A DNA stretch of 64,000 nucleotides from Rutpela maculata (lineage: Eukaryota; Arthropoda; Insecta; Coleoptera; Cerambycidae), in the NCBI GenBank assembly GCA_936432065.2, contig OW386285.2, positions 105,281,869 to 105,345,868 of the forward strand, written 5' to 3'. This document shows, in pieces, positions 10,991-21,540 of this stretch; position 1 is the first letter of the stretch; each line of letters opens with the position of its first letter. Both the position numbers and the translations under genes were made by a program. The notes beneath the pieces were generated by a model. The model did not search any database. It was not told the origin of the DNA and saw only the letters and a list, made by a program, of their open reading frames with translations.

Positions 10991-11633
10991 GTGTAGCGAT
11001 GAAAAATCAGTTGAAAACTTAAGTGAGAATGTAAAAAAACAACTAGGAACAGAATATGATGTAACTATGATTGAAAAAAAGAATCCTAAAATAAAAATAT
11101 TGAGAGTTAATCCTAAAGACTTGGAAGATAATCAGATTTTCACAGAGAAATTTGTGTTCCAAAACAGTATAAAAACTCCAGAAGAAAAGAAAATAGTCAA
11201 AGTAGTTTATAAGTATGAAACACGTGATAAAAGAAGTTGTAATGTAGTTGTTGAGATTGACCCAGAAACGTATGGTCAATTAAATCAAGATGGGATAATA
11301 CATATAGGATGGAAAAGATGTCGTTTTATAAATTATGTAAATATTATACAATGTTTTAAGTGTTGGAAATTTGGCCATATGGCAAATAAATGCAATAGTC
11401 CCAAAATAATTTGTCCAAAATGCACAGGTGAACATATATCGAAAGATTGTAAATCCACAGATAATGAATGTATAAATTGCAAACATGCTGCTGAGGTGTT
11501 AAGAGTTCCAAATATAACATATAATCACACGGCCTATGACAAAGAATGTGAATCATATAAAAGAATATACAATCAATTACTAACAAGAGTTCAATATCCA
11601 CAAATATTTAATATTAATCGCAACGATTTGTAG
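10991..11633 (+). CDS. ORF1 (Gag-like, CCHC zinc knuckles), 5'-truncated, ends in UAG
   Basis: An open frame of about 213 codons, lacking its N-terminus because of element truncation. The upstream part of the open frame (10938-10990) is antisense Jockey sequence, not its own. It carries zinc-knuckle motifs CFKCWKFGHMANKC and CPKCTGEHISKDC and a further Cys/His cluster, typical of nucleic-acid-binding ORF1 proteins of non-LTR elements. It ends at UAG (11631-11633). The following codons CAA CUA are in the same frame as ORF2, giving the UAG-CAR-YYA readthrough context, so a fused ORF1-ORF2 protein is possible. Confidence 0.85.
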
Positions 11634-14465
11634 CAACTAAATAATCAGATATTATATCTCAATATTCAAAGTTTACTAAAAAATAAAACCGAGCTTGAGT
11701 GGATTATCTATGAATGGAAACCGATTATTATATGTTTGTCTGAGACTCACATCACTGAAGATATTCATAATGTTGAAATGGACATCGAAGGTTATCGTAA
11801 GGCATGCTGCTACTCAACAAGTAGACACACTGGAGGAGTAACTATATATGTTAAACAAGAATACAAATTTAAGGAAATTCTTAATGAGACAATTCCAATG
11901 AATATGTGGATAATTGGAATAAATATTTTAATTAATAAACAAAAGTATACAATATTTAACTGCTATCATTCCCCTAATTCTAGTCATACAGAATTTTTGT
12001 CAAAACTGGAAGATACAATGCTAGATTGGATAACAAAGGACAGTGTATTGATCTTATTAGGAGATTTTAATTTAAATATGGCAAAAATAAGTTATTATTC
12101 TGACAAATTTAACAGCGTTATTAATTCACTTGGCTTAAATCAAATAATGGATAGATTTACCAGAGTAACGAAGGATAGTAGTACAATAATAGATTTGATA
12201 ATTACTAATAAAAAAGATTTAAAATATCAAGTTCATACCACACCTAAAATATCTGATCACTCAATTATCACAATCGAACTAATGGATAATAGTGGGGTAA
12301 AACCATATCGCAAAAAAGTCAGAATGTATAAAGATCTAAATATAAGTAACTTCCAGAACGATTTAAAGAAGTTTGAATGGAACATTAATGATAAAGATAC
12401 TGATTCATTATCCAATATTTTAGTAAATACAGTCCTTACATGTCTCAATAAACATGCTCCAGAAAAGGAAATTTTAATTGATGGTCGATGGGGTCATAAC
12501 AAATGGTGGACAAATGAAATAAAATTACAAATAAAAAATAGAGACACAAAATACAAAAGAGCAATAATTACAGGTACTGAAGAAGACTGGAATGAATACA
12601 AAAGAAGTCGAAATAATGTAGTAACCATAATAAGAAATCAGAAAAAAGCATATTACAATGAAAAAATTGATGAGGTAAAAAATGACTCGGAGGAGATGTG
12701 GAAAACATTGAAACAATTAGTTTATGGAAAAAATAAGTACAAAGGTGTGGGCATTAAATTTATAGGTGAATTATATGAAAACAAAGAAGAGATATCGGAA
12801 TTATTCAACAATTATTTCCTAGATAGCATTGAAGATATTACTTTGTCATTGAATAAAACTAATAATTATGAATATATATTAAATAATATGGAAAAACATA
12901 ACTACACACTTGAAACATTTAAATCACTCAATATCATACAGTTAAGGGAAATTATGAATGACATGAAAAATAAAAAGAGTAGTGTTGATGGAATAAATAC
13001 GCAGATACTGAGAATATCCTTTGAAGCAATAAGTGACAGGTTTCTAGATGTTATTAACTCTTCGCTTGAATCAGGAAATTTTCCAGAGGCATGGAAAATC
13101 TCAACAATCATTCCAGTTGATAAAAAAGTTAACACTATACTAGGAGAAGAGCACCGCCCCCTAAATATGGTCCCCAGCTATGAAAAATTATTAGAAACAG
13201 TCGTTAATGAACAATTAGTGGAATATTGTGAATCAAATAAATTGCTAACCAAACATCAGGCGGGATTTCGTAAAAACAATTCGTGTGAAAGTGCTTTACA
13301 AACTATTTTATATGACTGGAAAAGAGCAATAAATGATAAACATATTATTGGTGTAGTGTATCTAGACTTTCAAAGAGCATTTGAAACCATAGACAGAGAC
13401 TTATTAATTTTAAAGCTTGAAAATTTTGGTATTAAAGGTACAACATTTAACTGGTTTAAAAATTACCTAAGTGATAGATCTCAAGTCACTAAATATGAAG
13501 GAGTAATATCTAATTCCAGAAATACTAAATTTGGAGTCCCGCAAGGGACAGTCCTCGGCCCTAGTTTATTTGTAATATACATAAACGATATAGTTCGACA
13601 TAAACGTAAATGTGATATCCAACTTTTTGCGGATGATACTCTATTGTATTTTATTGGTGAAAATGTTGACGAAATATTATTGACACTAAATGAGGAGATA
13701 AATGTACTACAAAAATGGCTAAATGAAAATAATTTAAAAATAAATACTAACAAAACTAAATATATGGTTATAAAAAATAGATATAATGTAACTAATACTG
13801 AAAGTGATATAGATGTGTATATATATGGAAATAGAATAGAACGCGTAAAAGAATACAAATATTTAGGTGTGATAATAGATGACCAACTAACATTTTCAAA
13901 GCATGCTAGCTACATAACTGGTAAAATGGCAAAAAAAATAAATTTACTAGGAAGATTAAGTAATAACATTAGCCAATGGACAAAAACAATAATTTACAAA
14001 TCAATCATTAGCCCTCATTTAAATTATTGCTCATCAATATTATTCTTGTTGAATAACTCTGAAATAGAAATATTACAAAAGAAACAAAATCAAGCACTGA
14101 GGATTATATTAAATTGTAATAAATATACAAGCAAAAAATTTATGTTAGACAATGTAGGTGTACTTAGTGTCAAACAAATAATATCATTCAATACAATGAC
14201 ATTTATCTATAAAATCCTGCATGGCCAATTACCTGCTCATTTGTTAGAATTATGTACTTACATAAGAGATATTCACCAACATATGACTAGAAGTAGAAAT
14301 GATCTATATATACACACAGTTAGGACAAATTACGGACAGAATGATTTATATCATAATGGAATGGTTATGTATAATAGATTACCCACTGAAATTAAAACAA
14401 GTCAATCTCTGCAAATTTTTAAAAGACAATGTTATACTTATATATATAATAATGTAGATGTGTAA
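11634..14465 (+). CDS. ORF2: AP endonuclease and reverse transcriptase of the nested non-LTR element
   Basis: The frame is open from directly after the ORF1 UAG to TAA at 14463-14465. No Met precedes the endonuclease start (LYLNIQSLLKNKTELEWI), and the first in-frame ATG lies inside that domain. EN motifs: SETHIT (catalytic Glu), GDFNLN and SDHS. RT motifs: AGFRKNNS, YLDFQRAFETIDR, GVPQGTVLGP and FADD at about 13625-13636. The usual FD of motif A reads FE here, although the catalytic Asp of LDF is kept. There is no RNase H domain. It nicks target DNA and copies the element RNA. The lack of a start codon points to readthrough of UAG or another non-standard initiation. Confidence 0.88.
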   Translation, partial: QLNNQILYLNIQSLLKNKTELEWIIYEWKPIIICLSETHITEDIHNVEMDIEGYRKACCYSTSRHTGGVTIYVKQEYKFKEILNETIPMNMWIIGINILINKQKYTIFNCYHSPNSSHTEFLSKLEDTMLDWITKDSVLILLGDFNLNMAKISYYSDKFNSVINSLGLNQIMDRFTRVTKDSSTIIDLIITNKKDLKYQVHTTPKISDHSIITIELMDNSGVKPYRKKVRMYKDLNISNFQNDLKKFEWNINDKDTDSLSNILVNTVLTCLNKHAPEKEILIDGRWGHNKWWTNEIKLQIKNRDTKYKRAIITGTEEDWNEYKRSRNNVVTIIRNQKKAYYNEKIDEVKNDSEEMWKTLKQLVYGKNKYKGVGIKFIGELYENKEEISELFNNYFLDSIEDITLSLNKTNNYEYILNNMEKHNYTLETFKSLNIIQLREIMNDMKNKKSSVDGINTQILRISFEAISDRFLDVINSSLESGNFPEAWKISTIIPVDKKVNTILGEEHRPLNMVPSYEKLLETVVNEQLVEYCESNKLLTKHQAGFRKNNSCESALQTILYDWKRAINDKHIIGVVYLDFQRAFETIDRDLLILKLENFGIKGTTFNWFKNYLSDRSQVTKYEGVISNSRNTKFGVPQGTVLGPSLFVIYINDIVRHKRKCDIQLFADDTLLYFIGENVDEILLTLNEEINVLQKWLNENNLKINTNKTKYMVIKNRYNVTNTESDIDVYIYGNRIERVKEYKYLGVIIDDQLTFSKHASYITGKMAKKINLLGRLSNNISQWTKTIIYKSIISPHLNYCSSILFLLNNSEIEILQKKQNQALRIILNCNKYTSKKFMLDNVGVLSVKQIISFNTMTFIYKILHGQLPAHLLELCTYIRDIHQHMTRSRNDLYIHTVRTNYGQNDLYHNGMVMYNRLPTEIKTSQSLQIFKRQCYTYIYNNVDV

Positions 14466-14572
14466 TTTATATTAATGTTAAATTTAAAAACTTTTTGTTA
14501 AATTATGTATTATTTTTGTAATGTAATTAGCTATTGCTAATAAAACCTATTATTATTATTATTATTATTATT

Positions 14573-16956
14573 ATGATAGGTCGACATATCATTTTGTAAA
14601 TTTTACTTGCTGTGGAGGTGTCGATACCTTGATTCTTATAAGTTAGACATCTAAAGTGTTTTGCTCTAGTTATCATCTTTTTTTTCATTTCCTTGGTATG
14701 GCTGTTGAAGTTTAATTTTTGGTCGATCTTAATTCCAAGGTACTTAACTGTTGCTGCTGGTGTCAATCTATGGTTACATATTTGTATAGTTGGAGAAGTA
14801 TTTGAGATGTTATGATTAAATATCATTAGTTGTGATTTGTTAGGATTTATTTTTAATCTCCATTTGTCACACCACTGGATGGTTTCAGTTGTTGAAAATT
14901 GCAGGATGTTCATTGTTTTTTCAATAGTTTTTCCATGGGCTATCCAGGCTATGTCATCCGCAAACTGAAGTAGGTAAGACTCTGCATTGTGTGTTTGTTG
15001 GTGGTTGTTCGGTATGTCATAACAGTAAATATTAAATAACATTGGCGATAGTGGAGATCCTTGTGGAACGCCTTGTTCGTTTTCGTATGGTCTGGAAAAG
15101 GATGCATTTATTTTGATTTTTGTTTTCCTTCCCTCTAAGAAATCTTTAAGAAACCAAAGAATATAGTTGGGGCAATGTGAGTGATGTAGCTTAAATAGCA
15201 AGCCTTTGTGCCAGACGGAGTCGAATGCTTTAGTTAAGTCTATGTATATTGCTGCCGATTTGTTTCCGATTATGCTGTTGGTTTGTATATTTGACGTCAT
15301 AATGATGAGGGGGTGAATCGTAGATGATTTTTCTCGGAACCCAAATTGATTCTTGGGGATCTGTTCATCTAGTTCATTATGTAGTCTTGTTTTTATGATT
15401 TTCTCCAAGTTTTTGCCGATTACTGGTAATAAAGTTATTGGTCTATAGCTTTGTGGATGAGAATGATCTTGATTAGGTTTTGGCACTGTAATTATTACTC
15501 CAGTTTTCCATTCTATTGGAAAGTAATGATTTTTTATACAGTAGTTGTATATGTTAATTAATTCTAGATGTATATTCTGTTCAAGTTTTCTTAATATATT
15601 TCTACTAATATGATCATGGCCAGGGGCTGTATTTTTGCCTGAGTTCAGTACGTTGTAGTATTCTTCTTCTGTTATATTTATATCTTCGTCTGTTGGAGGG
15701 TCTGTGTTGAAAAAGGTTTCATACCAGTCGTTCACTAGGTTTAAATTTTCCTCATCGAAGTTATCATCCATGGTAAATTTAGTGGTGTCCTCAAAGTAGT
15801 CGCCAAGAGCATTGGCCTTTTCTTGGTCGGTGGAGTAGCTGTTGTTATTGTACGAAATTTCAGGGATTGTGGATTTGCTAGATTTATATTTGGATAGTTT
15901 CTTAATTTCATTCCAATATGTTTTTCCTTTGGAGTCATTAATGTTCTTGCATGCATTTATCCATTTGTCCTGTTTGTATTGTTGTATTAATACATGGATT
16001 TGTTTCGTAAGTTCGTTATATTTAGATTTTGTGTCATGATCTTCGTTTTGATTGATTTGACGGTATAATCTTCTTTTCTGTTTTATAAGGTTTAAAATGA
16101 ACGGCGGTAGTTTGTAGTTAAAGAATGTTTTTACTTTTGTTGGTGTGTTTTCTATTATTAAATTTTTAAGTGTTTCATTGAACATAGTGATATATAATAG
16201 AGTGATTGCCTCTTGTCTGCTTTCTATAAATTGTATCATTTGTTCATTAACGATTTCGACATTACATCTAGCCAAGTCTAGGTAAGTATCAGGCGGTAGA
16301 ATAATTGGGTTTGCTTGTAGATTAAATTTAAATTGTATGGCTAAATGGTCACTACCAAGGTCCGAGATTAATTCCACTTCGGTGATATTATTTTGAATAT
16401 TTTTTGTACACATAACTACATCGGGGGTTGAACTTGGATTATTTGGCATGAGAAACGTGGGAGGTGTATGAATCCTTATAAAATTGGAGCTGTTTAAGAA
16501 GTTTTTAAGCTGATTTTTCTTCCTGGTGGTGTTTGGGTTAAAATCTCCAATAATAATGCAGTATTCATATAAGGAGGCCTTAGTGAAAATGGTTTCTTCA
16601 ATTATTGATCCGTTGTCAATATAAACTAAAAATATGTGGAGCTTAGATTTGATGTACGGAATTGTAAAATGCAGGCAGCTATTTTTAGAATTATTAATCC
16701 TTGGAGGGTTTTCTTTGCCCATTTGGAGATTCTTTTTCGACTGTGCTAAGCAGCCCCCTCTAATATTGGTGTTAAATATATTTCCTTTTTGTTGAATTAT
16801 GTTCCAGTCTTGATATGGATTAATGTATTCCTTGTTTTTTGTTTCGACACACATAAGACAATCGACATTGTTATTTTGTATGTAGTGGTTAACAAGATGC
16901 TTTTTTGGGGAAAAACTATTGATGTTGGAATATAGCACTTTAATATTACTCCCCAT
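14573..16956 (-). pseudogene. ORF2 of the Jockey-like element (EN and RT), interrupted near its C-terminus
   Basis: It begins ATGGGGAGT, overlapping the ORF1 stop by 11 nt (ATGGGGAGTAA). The N-terminal AP endonuclease has VETKNK, GDFNPN and SDHLA. The reverse transcriptase has YRPITLLP, IDLTKAFDSV, GVPQGSPLSP and FADD at about 14955. The frame is open to the insertion border; the isoleucine run at the apparent C-terminus is translation of the neighbouring element's TTA tail, not native protein. The C-terminal remainder is at 10646-10990. Apart from this interruption I see no stop or frameshift. Confidence 0.88.
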
Positions 16957-18265
16957 TATAATGAATTACTAGACCTTCTGTTGGTGCCGTTGGTGACGTT
17001 GCGTTTGGTTTGTCTAGATCGAACATTAATATGTACATATGGTTTCCACTGAATATGACTGTTGAGTCTATGTTATATAGATTAATAAATCTTTTTTTTA
17101 ATTGTATAATTAATTCTTGTCTGTTGGTGTATTTAGGTTTATTGAGTTTGTTGGTGTAAGTTTCTATAATGTGATCGTGTAGTGTCATCGGTGTATGTAT
17201 CTTGTTGTTCTTTGTGATTTTATTGTCAATTTCGCTGGATTTTTTGTTCATGGATTTTATTCTTGTATTTGGAATTCCTTCTATGGGCTTAACTGGTCTT
17301 TTTGGACACTTGGGGGACCATGCTTGGTGTTCCTCTGAGTTGCATGCCATACATTTTTCTGGTAGAGGTGATGTGTAAGTGTTCGTATGGTGTTTTCCTT
17401 GACATTTTCTGCATGTTAGTGGTGTGTTACATTGTTCAGTTACGTGTGTAAAGAGGGAACATTTTGCGCAGGGAGTTGGTGTTGGTTCTGGGGGTGTGCT
17501 TGGATGGACTGGATAGTATCGGTTTTTGTAGAATACCCCTTCATTGAGGAGTTTTTGAAACGATGTAAAGTCTCCTGTTATTATTCTTATCAGCTGCGTT
17601 AATTTTCCTGTGGCTCTAGAAGTTATACGCTTGCAGTATCTTAGCACGTAATTATTTGCTTCAAGGTGTTCTCTGATTTTGACGTCCTCAATGTCTTGTT
17701 CTATGGTTGCAATTACACAGGCAAAGGTGGCATTATGTGTTTTGTTGGATGGTTGGAGGTTTGTATTTGTTTCTTGGAAGCTTTGTAGTACCTGAGATTG
17801 CTTTAATGAATTGAGATAATTTGATGCAACACCTTTTTCTAAATTTGTTTTGAGTAAGAATCCTTTGCTTGTTTTTAGAATAATGTCTTTAGATTGGGGG
17901 TGTCTTGCGCTCCAAAAATCTGCAATTTGTGTTCTGGTAAATTCTCTCGTGGTTGTTAGGTAATACATGTTTTTGTATTGTTGATTCATTATGTTTTTCA
18001 TTTGCTGCGAATAATTGTTTGTTGATGGTTTTTTGTTGTTGTTTTGTGTTGTGTTTTTAGGAATGCTTGATGAACTTGTATTTATTTCAGGTGATAAGTT
18101 TTTATATGAGGTTGGGTTTTTTGTTGATGTTCCAATGATAGCATTTATTTCAGCATTTGTGGGTGTGGACGGATTTTTGTTTTTCTTTGTTACACTTTCC
18201 AATCTATCTCGAGCTTTTCTTTTATATTTTACTTTTTTCCAATTTCCATCATCATCCATCTCCAT
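16946..18265 (-). CDS. ORF1 of the Jockey-like element, Gag-like protein with three CCHC-type knuckles
   Basis: 439 codons, intact. The N-terminus is Lys/Ser/Thr/Asn-rich (KKVKYKRKARDR). The middle region (IREHLEANNYVLRYCKRITS) matches the style of Jockey ORF1 proteins of the PRE_C2HC kind. Near residues 270-330 there are Cys/His clusters CAKCSLFTHVTEQC, CRKCQGKHHTNTYT...C and CMACNSEEHQAWSPKC. The protein should coat element RNA. It overlaps ORF2 by 11 nt, so ORF2 is probably reached by termination-reinitiation. Confidence 0.88.
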   Translation of the reverse strand: MEMDDDGNWKKVKYKRKARDRLESVTKKNKNPSTPTNAEINAIIGTSTKNPTSYKNLSPEINTSSSSIPKNTTQNNNKKPSTNNYSQQMKNIMNQQYKNMYYLTTTREFTRTQIADFWSARHPQSKDIILKTSKGFLLKTNLEKGVASNYLNSLKQSQVLQSFQETNTNLQPSNKTHNATFACVIATIEQDIEDVKIREHLEANNYVLRYCKRITSRATGKLTQLIRIITGDFTSFQKLLNEGVFYKNRYYPVHPSTPPEPTPTPCAKCSLFTHVTEQCNTPLTCRKCQGKHHTNTYTSPLPEKCMACNSEEHQAWSPKCPKRPVKPIEGIPNTRIKSMNKKSSEIDNKITKNNKIHTPMTLHDHIIETYTNKLNKPKYTNRQELIIQLKKRFINLYNIDSTVIFSGNHMYILMFDLDKPNATSPTAPTEGLVIHYNGE

Positions 18266-18370
18266 CTCACTGTAAATTCCCTCACTTTCTGAGGCCTTTT
18301 GATTAAGTTATTCACTGAACTGTTTGAGCAAAATCTAATAGGTCTTCACTCTATCACTGTCAAGTCAAAA

Positions 18371-18906
18371 CTGCTGTATTTTCATTTGTTCATTCAGAAT
18401 TTTCCTTAATTCTTCTTGGTGTCTTTCTTGTTCCTCTTTTTCTTCTTGACGCTGTCTTTCTTGTTCTTCTTTTTCTTGTTGGTGTCTTATTTCCAGATTT
18501 TCCATCATTTTCTTTAATTCATCTCTTTCTTCTTGACGTCTTGTTTCTTGCTCTTCTTTTTCTTCTTGACGTCGCTTTTCTTGTTCTTCTTTTTCTTTCT
18601 GACGTGGTCTTCTATAATTTTTCGCAGTTCGGTTTTTTCTTCTTGGCGTCGTCTTTCTTGTTCCTCTTTCTCTTCTTGACGTCGTCTTTCTTGCTGTTCT
18701 TTTTCTTCCTGACGTCGTTTTTCCTCCTCTTGACGTCTTCTTTCTTCCTGTTCTTTTTCTTCCTGACGTCGTTTTTCCTCCTCTTGACGTTTTCTCTCCT
18801 GTTCTTCTTTGTCTTCCTGCCGTTGCTGCGCCATCATTTTTTTGAATTGTTCGAATAAGTCCTGTATTTGTTTATCGGATGCCATACTTCTTGTTGTTAC
18901 GGGCAT
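18371..18906 (-). pseudogene. gag: N-terminal part of gypsy gag, coiled coil, frameshifted
   Basis: It starts MPVTTRSMASDKQIQDLFEQ, then a long charged coiled coil made of reiterated RRQEEKEEQE-like units, encoded by an imperfect 30- to 33-bp minisatellite. A one-base-class indel near 18605 shifts the frame, and the original frame ends at 18514 with Lys-rich nonsense. The correct frame resumes as QKEKEEQE and runs to the Jockey insertion border (18371). With the downstream part at 8023-9017 it forms one gag gene. Confidence 0.8.
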
Positions 18907-19294
18907 ACGATGAAAATAAAATAAATTTAACTGTCACGTCAATATCGGCAATGGAACTTTCCAGACAAATCTCGAAACAGCACGAAAAAGTCTTATCCAG
19001 AGTCTTTTGTCACTATCCAGTTCAGAGAATTTACTAATGTCCAAATAGAAAAGTTCTAGTAATTTTCGCGCACTAACACAAATGAGTTTTTTTTTTCAGT
19101 GTCTCTATCACTTCTCAGTTTATCACACTAATGTCCTAATACAATGTCTCAAAAATGCACTTAACACTATTTTTCTGTCCGAAAATAACCCTCGAACAAT
19201 GTCCAGTAAATTAGTCCAATGTGTTAGCACTAAACCTCGAGAATACTTCTCGACTACTCCAACACAACTTCAGAGCTCCTCTTGTCATAAAATT

Positions 19295-19309
19295 CCGCTT
19301 CTGACACCA
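19295..19309 (-). other. Primer-binding site of the first gypsy element
   Basis: On the minus strand TGGTGTCAGAAGCGG begins three bases after the 5' LTR. It is complementary to a tRNA 3' end carrying CCA. From memory the match is best to insect tRNA-Leu, as in mdg3-type elements, but this was not checked. Confidence 0.6.
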
Positions 19310-19312
19310 ATT

Positions 19313-19718
19313 TGTCACGAGTTTCCACCCTTAGGAAACTACCCCTTGCAAAATCCAAAAATTATAACAAGAGATTGTCCACTAACACACTTTATTAAAT
19401 TTTTACTGGATACTTCACAATACTATTATTAATTTAAATACACTTTACTGACTAAAATCACAATGTTTATTACTTTGTTTATTTTTGAAGTCTTAACCTC
19501 ACTTTCTATACTTTCTGAACTACTCGCCGAGAATGCGGTCGGTCTTTTATACCTAAAAATGACAGATCTCGATTTTTCTGTGATGATGCCACCATTCTCT
19601 AGATAATTCCAGATGTCACCAGAACTAACTTCTGGTAGGTTTCTCGAGTAGGTGCAAATACTACTACTTTTTAGTAACCAACATAACCTTAAATTTTAAG
19701 GGGTTGTAACATATTACA
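19313..19718 (-). repeat. 5' LTR of the first gypsy element
   Basis: This 406-bp copy should contain the promoter and transcription start of the element. It differs from the 3' LTR by a few substitutions and lacks 9 bp present there. A leader of about 400 bp follows before gag. Confidence 0.9.
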
Positions 19719-19913
19719 ATATTTTTTTACTTCGTCCACCCCCCCTATCACCATCCCTACCCCACTACCGATGTGGGACATCGTTTTATGAGTTTTTGGG
19801 GTAGACGATTTCAAATATTGTATTATGGAACTTTAGTTCCATAAACAATTATTTCCACATACAAAATTTTTTCATTGTGAGTGACTTGGATAGAAAATCT
19901 GGATGTGGAAGTA

Positions 19914-20637
<724 letters not shown>

Positions 20638-20639
20638 AT

Positions 20640-21330
20640 GTTATTAAACATTAGCAATTATCAAATTTGTTTCCATAATTTCTAACTAGAATGTATTTAA
20701 ATCACCGACTAATATCCGGGAGAAGGGGCAAATCTCAGAAAACACTCATATTGGAGTTGACGTTATCTGTCACTAGTTTTATCGCTGCGCGTGCATGCAT
20801 GCAATGGTTGCGTTCATCACGCGGTAGCGCTAACTAAGCGATCACTTATTATTTATGTCATTGATCAGTTGTGTGCTGAATGGTGTATTCTGTCACTATG
20901 ATACATGATAGACAGAGAGCAGCTGTAATCTGAATTAGCATGCAAATTATTAGTTGGGATTATTAGTACCGCAACAACTTTATACAGTTTAAATAAAGAA
21001 TAGTTTAATATAGCCCCAGTGCCGAAAGCTTGATTTATTTGGCCACTAAAATAAAAAAAAAATAACATTTCATAATCTTCAAATTCCTAAATAATTTCCA
21101 ATATTTCTTGGTTCATTTTTGTGACCTTCCGATTAACCGGCACAAACAAAATGTTTGCTTAGGTTTTTATGTTAATGGATAAGACAAATGTTGTGTTTAT
21201 GTCTATTTTTTTCAAATTCAAATAACTGATCAGTGATCACGGATCATGAATGGAATTAATTTTAAATGTACACTAGCGCTGTGCGTAACCTGACACATGA
21301 CGTTTCACGTTGTTTGCGCACCTAATGGAT
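20640..21330. other. No gene recognised
   Basis: Mixed-composition sequence with a palindromic GCGCGTGCATGCATGC at about 20784 and GATCAGTGATCAC-like repeats near 21228. No ORF, RNA gene or element border could be supported. Confidence 0.4.
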
Positions 21331-21540
21331 TTATTCAATTCAATTTATTCGACTTAAAATTCACTTAATTATAGTTACAGATTTCTTAATGTACAAAACT
21401 TTCATTAATTTTTAGGAATTATTTCTTATGCAGCACCTAGCTGATTAAACAGCTATATGTGCTCAATGTAAAAACCAAGTAAAATGACAAACTATATACA
21501 CATTTTTTTTTTTAAACAATGAACAGTTATTTATTAACAT
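21331..21540 (-). mobile_element. 3' end of a 5'-truncated non-LTR element with (TTGAA)n tail
   Basis: On the minus strand the sequence ends AATAAATTGAATTGAATAAATCC, an AATAAA signal merging with a TTGAA pentamer tail (21331-21350). Only 3' UTR-like sequence is visible. The right border is uncertain because another element begins nearby. Confidence 0.5.

Larger units (their letters stand above)
10991..14572 (+). mobile_element. 5'-truncated non-LTR element inserted in Jockey-like ORF2
   Basis: The element starts inside its ORF1 at about 10991 and ends with a TTA trinucleotide tail at about 14548-14572 after an AATAAA at 14539. ATG occurs at both borders (10989-10991 and 14573-14575), a possible 3-bp target duplication. 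Removing the element restores the minus-strand ORF2 exactly. ORF2 is intact, so the insertion is young. The RT and EN motifs fit the Jockey/CR1/I group; the exact clade is not determined. Confidence 0.88.
9018..18370 (-). mobile_element. Full-length Jockey-like non-LTR element inside gypsy gag, 14-bp TSD
   Basis: A perfect 14-bp direct repeat CTGCTGTATTTTCA flanks it (9004-9017 and 18371-18384), and removing one copy plus the element restores the gag frame across KIQQDAIISA. It reads on the minus strand: short 5' UTR, ORF1, ORF2 with an 11-nt overlap, a long 3' UTR, then an AATAAA signal and a short terminal TTATTCTCTCTC. Without the nested plus-strand insertion (10991-14572) it is about 5.8 kb. 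Variable-length TSDs fit target-primed reverse transcription. The clade call rests on RT motifs such as GVPQGSPLSP and three CCHC knuckles. Confidence 0.9.
3993..19718 (-). mobile_element. Ty3/gypsy LTR retrotransposon with nested insertions, TSD ATAT
   Basis: The element reads on the minus strand: 5' LTR 19313-19718, PBS, gag, pol, polypurine tract, 3' LTR 3993-4406. LTR ends are TGTAAT and ending GTGACA or GTCACA. Four bases ATAT flank both sides (3989-3992 and 19719-19722). After removing the 9.35-kb Jockey insertion (9018-18370) and one 14-bp target copy the element is about 6.4 kb, usual for gypsy. Pol is intact, gag is interrupted and frameshifted, and there is no env ORF. The two LTRs differ by a handful of substitutions and a 9-bp indel, so the insertion is moderately young. 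Confidence 0.9.
3542..19913. mobile_element. Hairpin-ended TIR element split by the gypsy insertion
   Basis: The left end begins TACTTCCACATCCAG, immediately followed by its own inverted copy (GTGGAAGTATAG), so the end itself forms a hairpin. The right end, read in reverse, starts TACTTCCACATCCAG again. Between the ends lie about 450 bp to the left and 195 bp to the right of the gypsy element. The left part contains CTGTCTGTC and a GCACGGTTACTC-type block similar in layout to the TATACTCTTCGC elements. There is no transposase. Another copy of the hairpin end lies at 33971-33998. The superfamily is unknown. Confidence 0.6.

Noticed and set aside
14527..14572. Polyisoleucine C-terminus of the Jockey-like ORF2
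   Set aside because: It is the TTA tail of the inserted element read antisense; the true C-terminus is at 10646-10990.
18015..18275. Plus-strand frames opposite the Jockey ORF1 and gag coiled coil
   Set aside because: Phe/Leu-rich antisense shadows of Lys/Glu-rich coding sequence.
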